Assembly: GCA_028023455.1 (NCBI GenBank)
Contig: JAQFVV010000056.1
Location: 3,720,001-3,784,000 of the forward strand
DNA from: Epiperipatus broadwayi
Taxonomy: Eukaryota; Onychophora; Udeonychophora; Euonychophora; Peripatidae
DNA length: 64,000 nucleotides
Direction: 5' to 3'
Shown piece by piece: positions 59,586 to 64,000 of this stretch. Position 1 is the first letter of the stretch. Each line of letters begins with the position of its first letter. Below the pieces are notes generated by a model that searched no databases, was not told the DNA's origin, and worked only from the letters and a program-made list of their open reading frames with translations. The position numbers and the translations under genes were made by a program.

Positions 59586-61495
59586 TAACTCTCAAGTTTC
59601 TTTTTTTTTTTAACAATAACAAATGAATTTAAAAATTCTCTTCTTCTAGTCCCCTATTTCTTTCGAATTTTTCTTTTTATAGTCCTGAAATATCTTATCT
59701 AGGAATGCTTGGATCTATCTGACATATTTCATGTATGTATTTTATTGGTTCATTGGTTCTGTGGTTAAGTAGATTTTTCCTCTGTGGTCTGTGTATATAT
59801 CATGGGTGGGAAAAACAAGTCTTTTGTTTCTATCTCTTGACTCTTATCTATTTCATAGTAATCTTTTTAATGATCATTTTGCCCTAAGGACCTGTTTGCA
59901 ATTTTATTTTTAAAAACTCTCTTTGTTATTTTTAAAATTAAAAGGTTTTTATTATTGTTTTATTTTACAATTAGAATATTTGCTTCAATTCTACAAATTC
60001 TTTAAGCTTATTTTATTTTCAATATTTAAATGAAACATATTAATAAATTAATAACTCATTATTTGTGCATTTTGAACGTCTGTGCATTTAACTCATTGTT
60101 AGATATCTACAAAAAAAATTTAAGTACCAAAATTTAAATGTAACATATATATATATATATATATCCCATTACAATATATATAATATCCATTAATTAAAAA
60201 ACTAATTGTAATAATAAAACTAATAAATATAGTGGTAATTATCTATTATATACAGTCTTTCAATCTGCAGAAGTACTTTTGGCTAATTCCTTAATCCTCC
60301 TCAACTACCATTAGCTGAGGAGGGTTAAGGAATTAACTGAAAGTACTTTTGTATATATATATATATATATATTGTAACAGTAACTAAGAGCTGTAAGAAG
60401 AGATGCAAATGGAAGTTGATATTCCTTAAAATTATCTAACACATTAAATGTTAAATATAATGCTAACAAATATGTAAAGCATGAAGAATACTTATCCACC
60501 ATTTGAACTAACTAAATGTAATAGTAAACAAATACAAAAATAAAGACTCATAGGGTTTAGACTCCTGTGGAATAGTGTATAAGCAAATAAATTTGTTAAA
60601 CTATTAAATATAGCTTAAATTACTTAGGGCATTTTAATGAATTCAAATCATATCTTTTAAACATGTGATAAATGTTTAAAACCTCTCTGCATTATTAAAA
60701 TTATTTATTCCACAAATATATTAATAATTTATAATACTATTCAACTTCTGAAGGATCCACTTACAAAATTCCTTACTAGTTGCAATATATTAAGATGTGA
60801 ATGAACGATAAATAAATGTTATAATTTAATTACGAAAAACAGTTTAATTAAACAAAAATAAAAATTTATTAATATGAAATAATTATATTAACAAGAAATA
60901 TATATATATATATATATTAAGCAAATAGTAAATTATTCCTTGTCTAGCAGTTTATTTTTGAATTGACTTTTATATTTATTATGGCAATTTATGGATTTTA
61001 TTATCAGTGCTGCAAACAATATGATAAGGTACCAAACATGTTGTAAACCAGCAAAATAAATATATATGTTGTTTGCAAGCTTTAATTAGTATGTGTAGTT
61101 TGTTTATTATTTTAATCACTAAATAAACATAAGTTTATGAAATTATACTTCATATTTATGGAATATAATCTGTATATTTAGTAATTAAATGCATAAATAT
61201 TATCCATAACTATTTGCATACAAAAACTTTTTTTTTGTATCTAAAATACATATAATGAAATAAAAAATACTTATCTTCAGATAAAATAATAATAATTACT
61301 AATAAATATTATTTACAATATAGTTCAACCTCTTTTAGTAACGACAGATATCTTTGTATTAATCAAACACATGCATACTTAAACATAAATGATTTATACA
61401 AAAAGGTAAATTACCTGGTAAAATTTTCTTTTATTCACAAGAAATGCCAACAAAATCATGACTTGCCATCGATAACACAGTATTTATTATTTACA
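59586..61495. other. AT-rich non-coding stretch with (AT)n tracts
   Basis: Tracts at about 60145-60166, 60350-60373 and 60897-60918, and the hairpin at 60282-60336. No gene. Confidence 0.5.
60282..60336. repeat. Near-perfect hairpin, ~25-bp stem
   Basis: gctaattccttaatcctcc (60282-60300) continuing to 60307 pairs with tagctgaggagggttaagg (60312-60330) continuing to 60336, with about a 4-nt loop. A short direct repeat, aagtactttt(g), lies just outside on both sides. Confidence 0.7.

Positions 61496-64000
<2,505 letters not shown>

Overview
The window is animal nuclear DNA with no complete host gene that I can support. It is very AT-rich (roughly three quarters A+T by eye) and dense in (AT)n and other microsatellites. 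All ORFs are short apart from those of a retrotransposon. There is no operon-like packing, ribosome-binding-site pattern, rRNA or functional tRNA gene. The repeats present are an L1/Tx1-like LINE, RTE-type 3' ends with (TGA)n tails, Penelope-like GIY-YIG fragments, short tRNA-derived SINEs, and a dispersed repeat with hammerhead-ribozyme cores. Together they suggest a mollusc, most likely an octopod-like cephalopod. That attribution is inference from repeat style, not from a database match.

Layout. 1-4050: AT-rich DNA with one A/C-skewed block (1680-2500). 4052-4590: two RTE LINE 3' ends facing each other. 5225-5838: an inverted repeat enclosing a tRNA-SINE. 6457-6605: 5' fragment of the hammerhead-repeat family. 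8487-11492: scattered exon-like stretches, including a run interrupted by three TGA codons. 12017-12170: hammerhead repeat with a full core. 13382-19619: a full-length 6.2-kb LINE on the minus strand with 17-bp target duplications, overlapping ORF1/ORF2, CCHC knuckles, endonuclease and reverse transcriptase, inactivated by only two TGAs and one homopolymer indel. 20490-21027: another RTE end and a palindromic element. 21434-24165: 147-bp inverted repeats 2.4 kb apart. 30586-31644: a decayed coding relic ending in a second kind of hammerhead-like core. 35098-35684: two SINEs with clear target duplications. 38387-41869: a young LTR element with no coding capacity. 44302-45265: a head-to-head hammerhead-repeat pair and a three-copy repeat. 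49771-50592: two more members of that family. 55545-57600: a family fragment, then two Penelope-like elements in inverted orientation with hammerhead remnants. 59400-59585: an exon-like island. 61496-61713: a 218-bp AAT/AAC array.

How the parts relate. The window is a record of retrotransposition. The LINE supplies RNA binding (ORF1) and nicking plus reverse transcription (ORF2). The SINEs and the ORF-less LTR element would depend on proteins supplied elsewhere. The hammerhead-bearing repeats resemble metazoan retrozymes, non-coding elements whose RNA cleaves itself, and are the most interesting signal here. Stretches between listed features are AT-rich and show nothing I can name.
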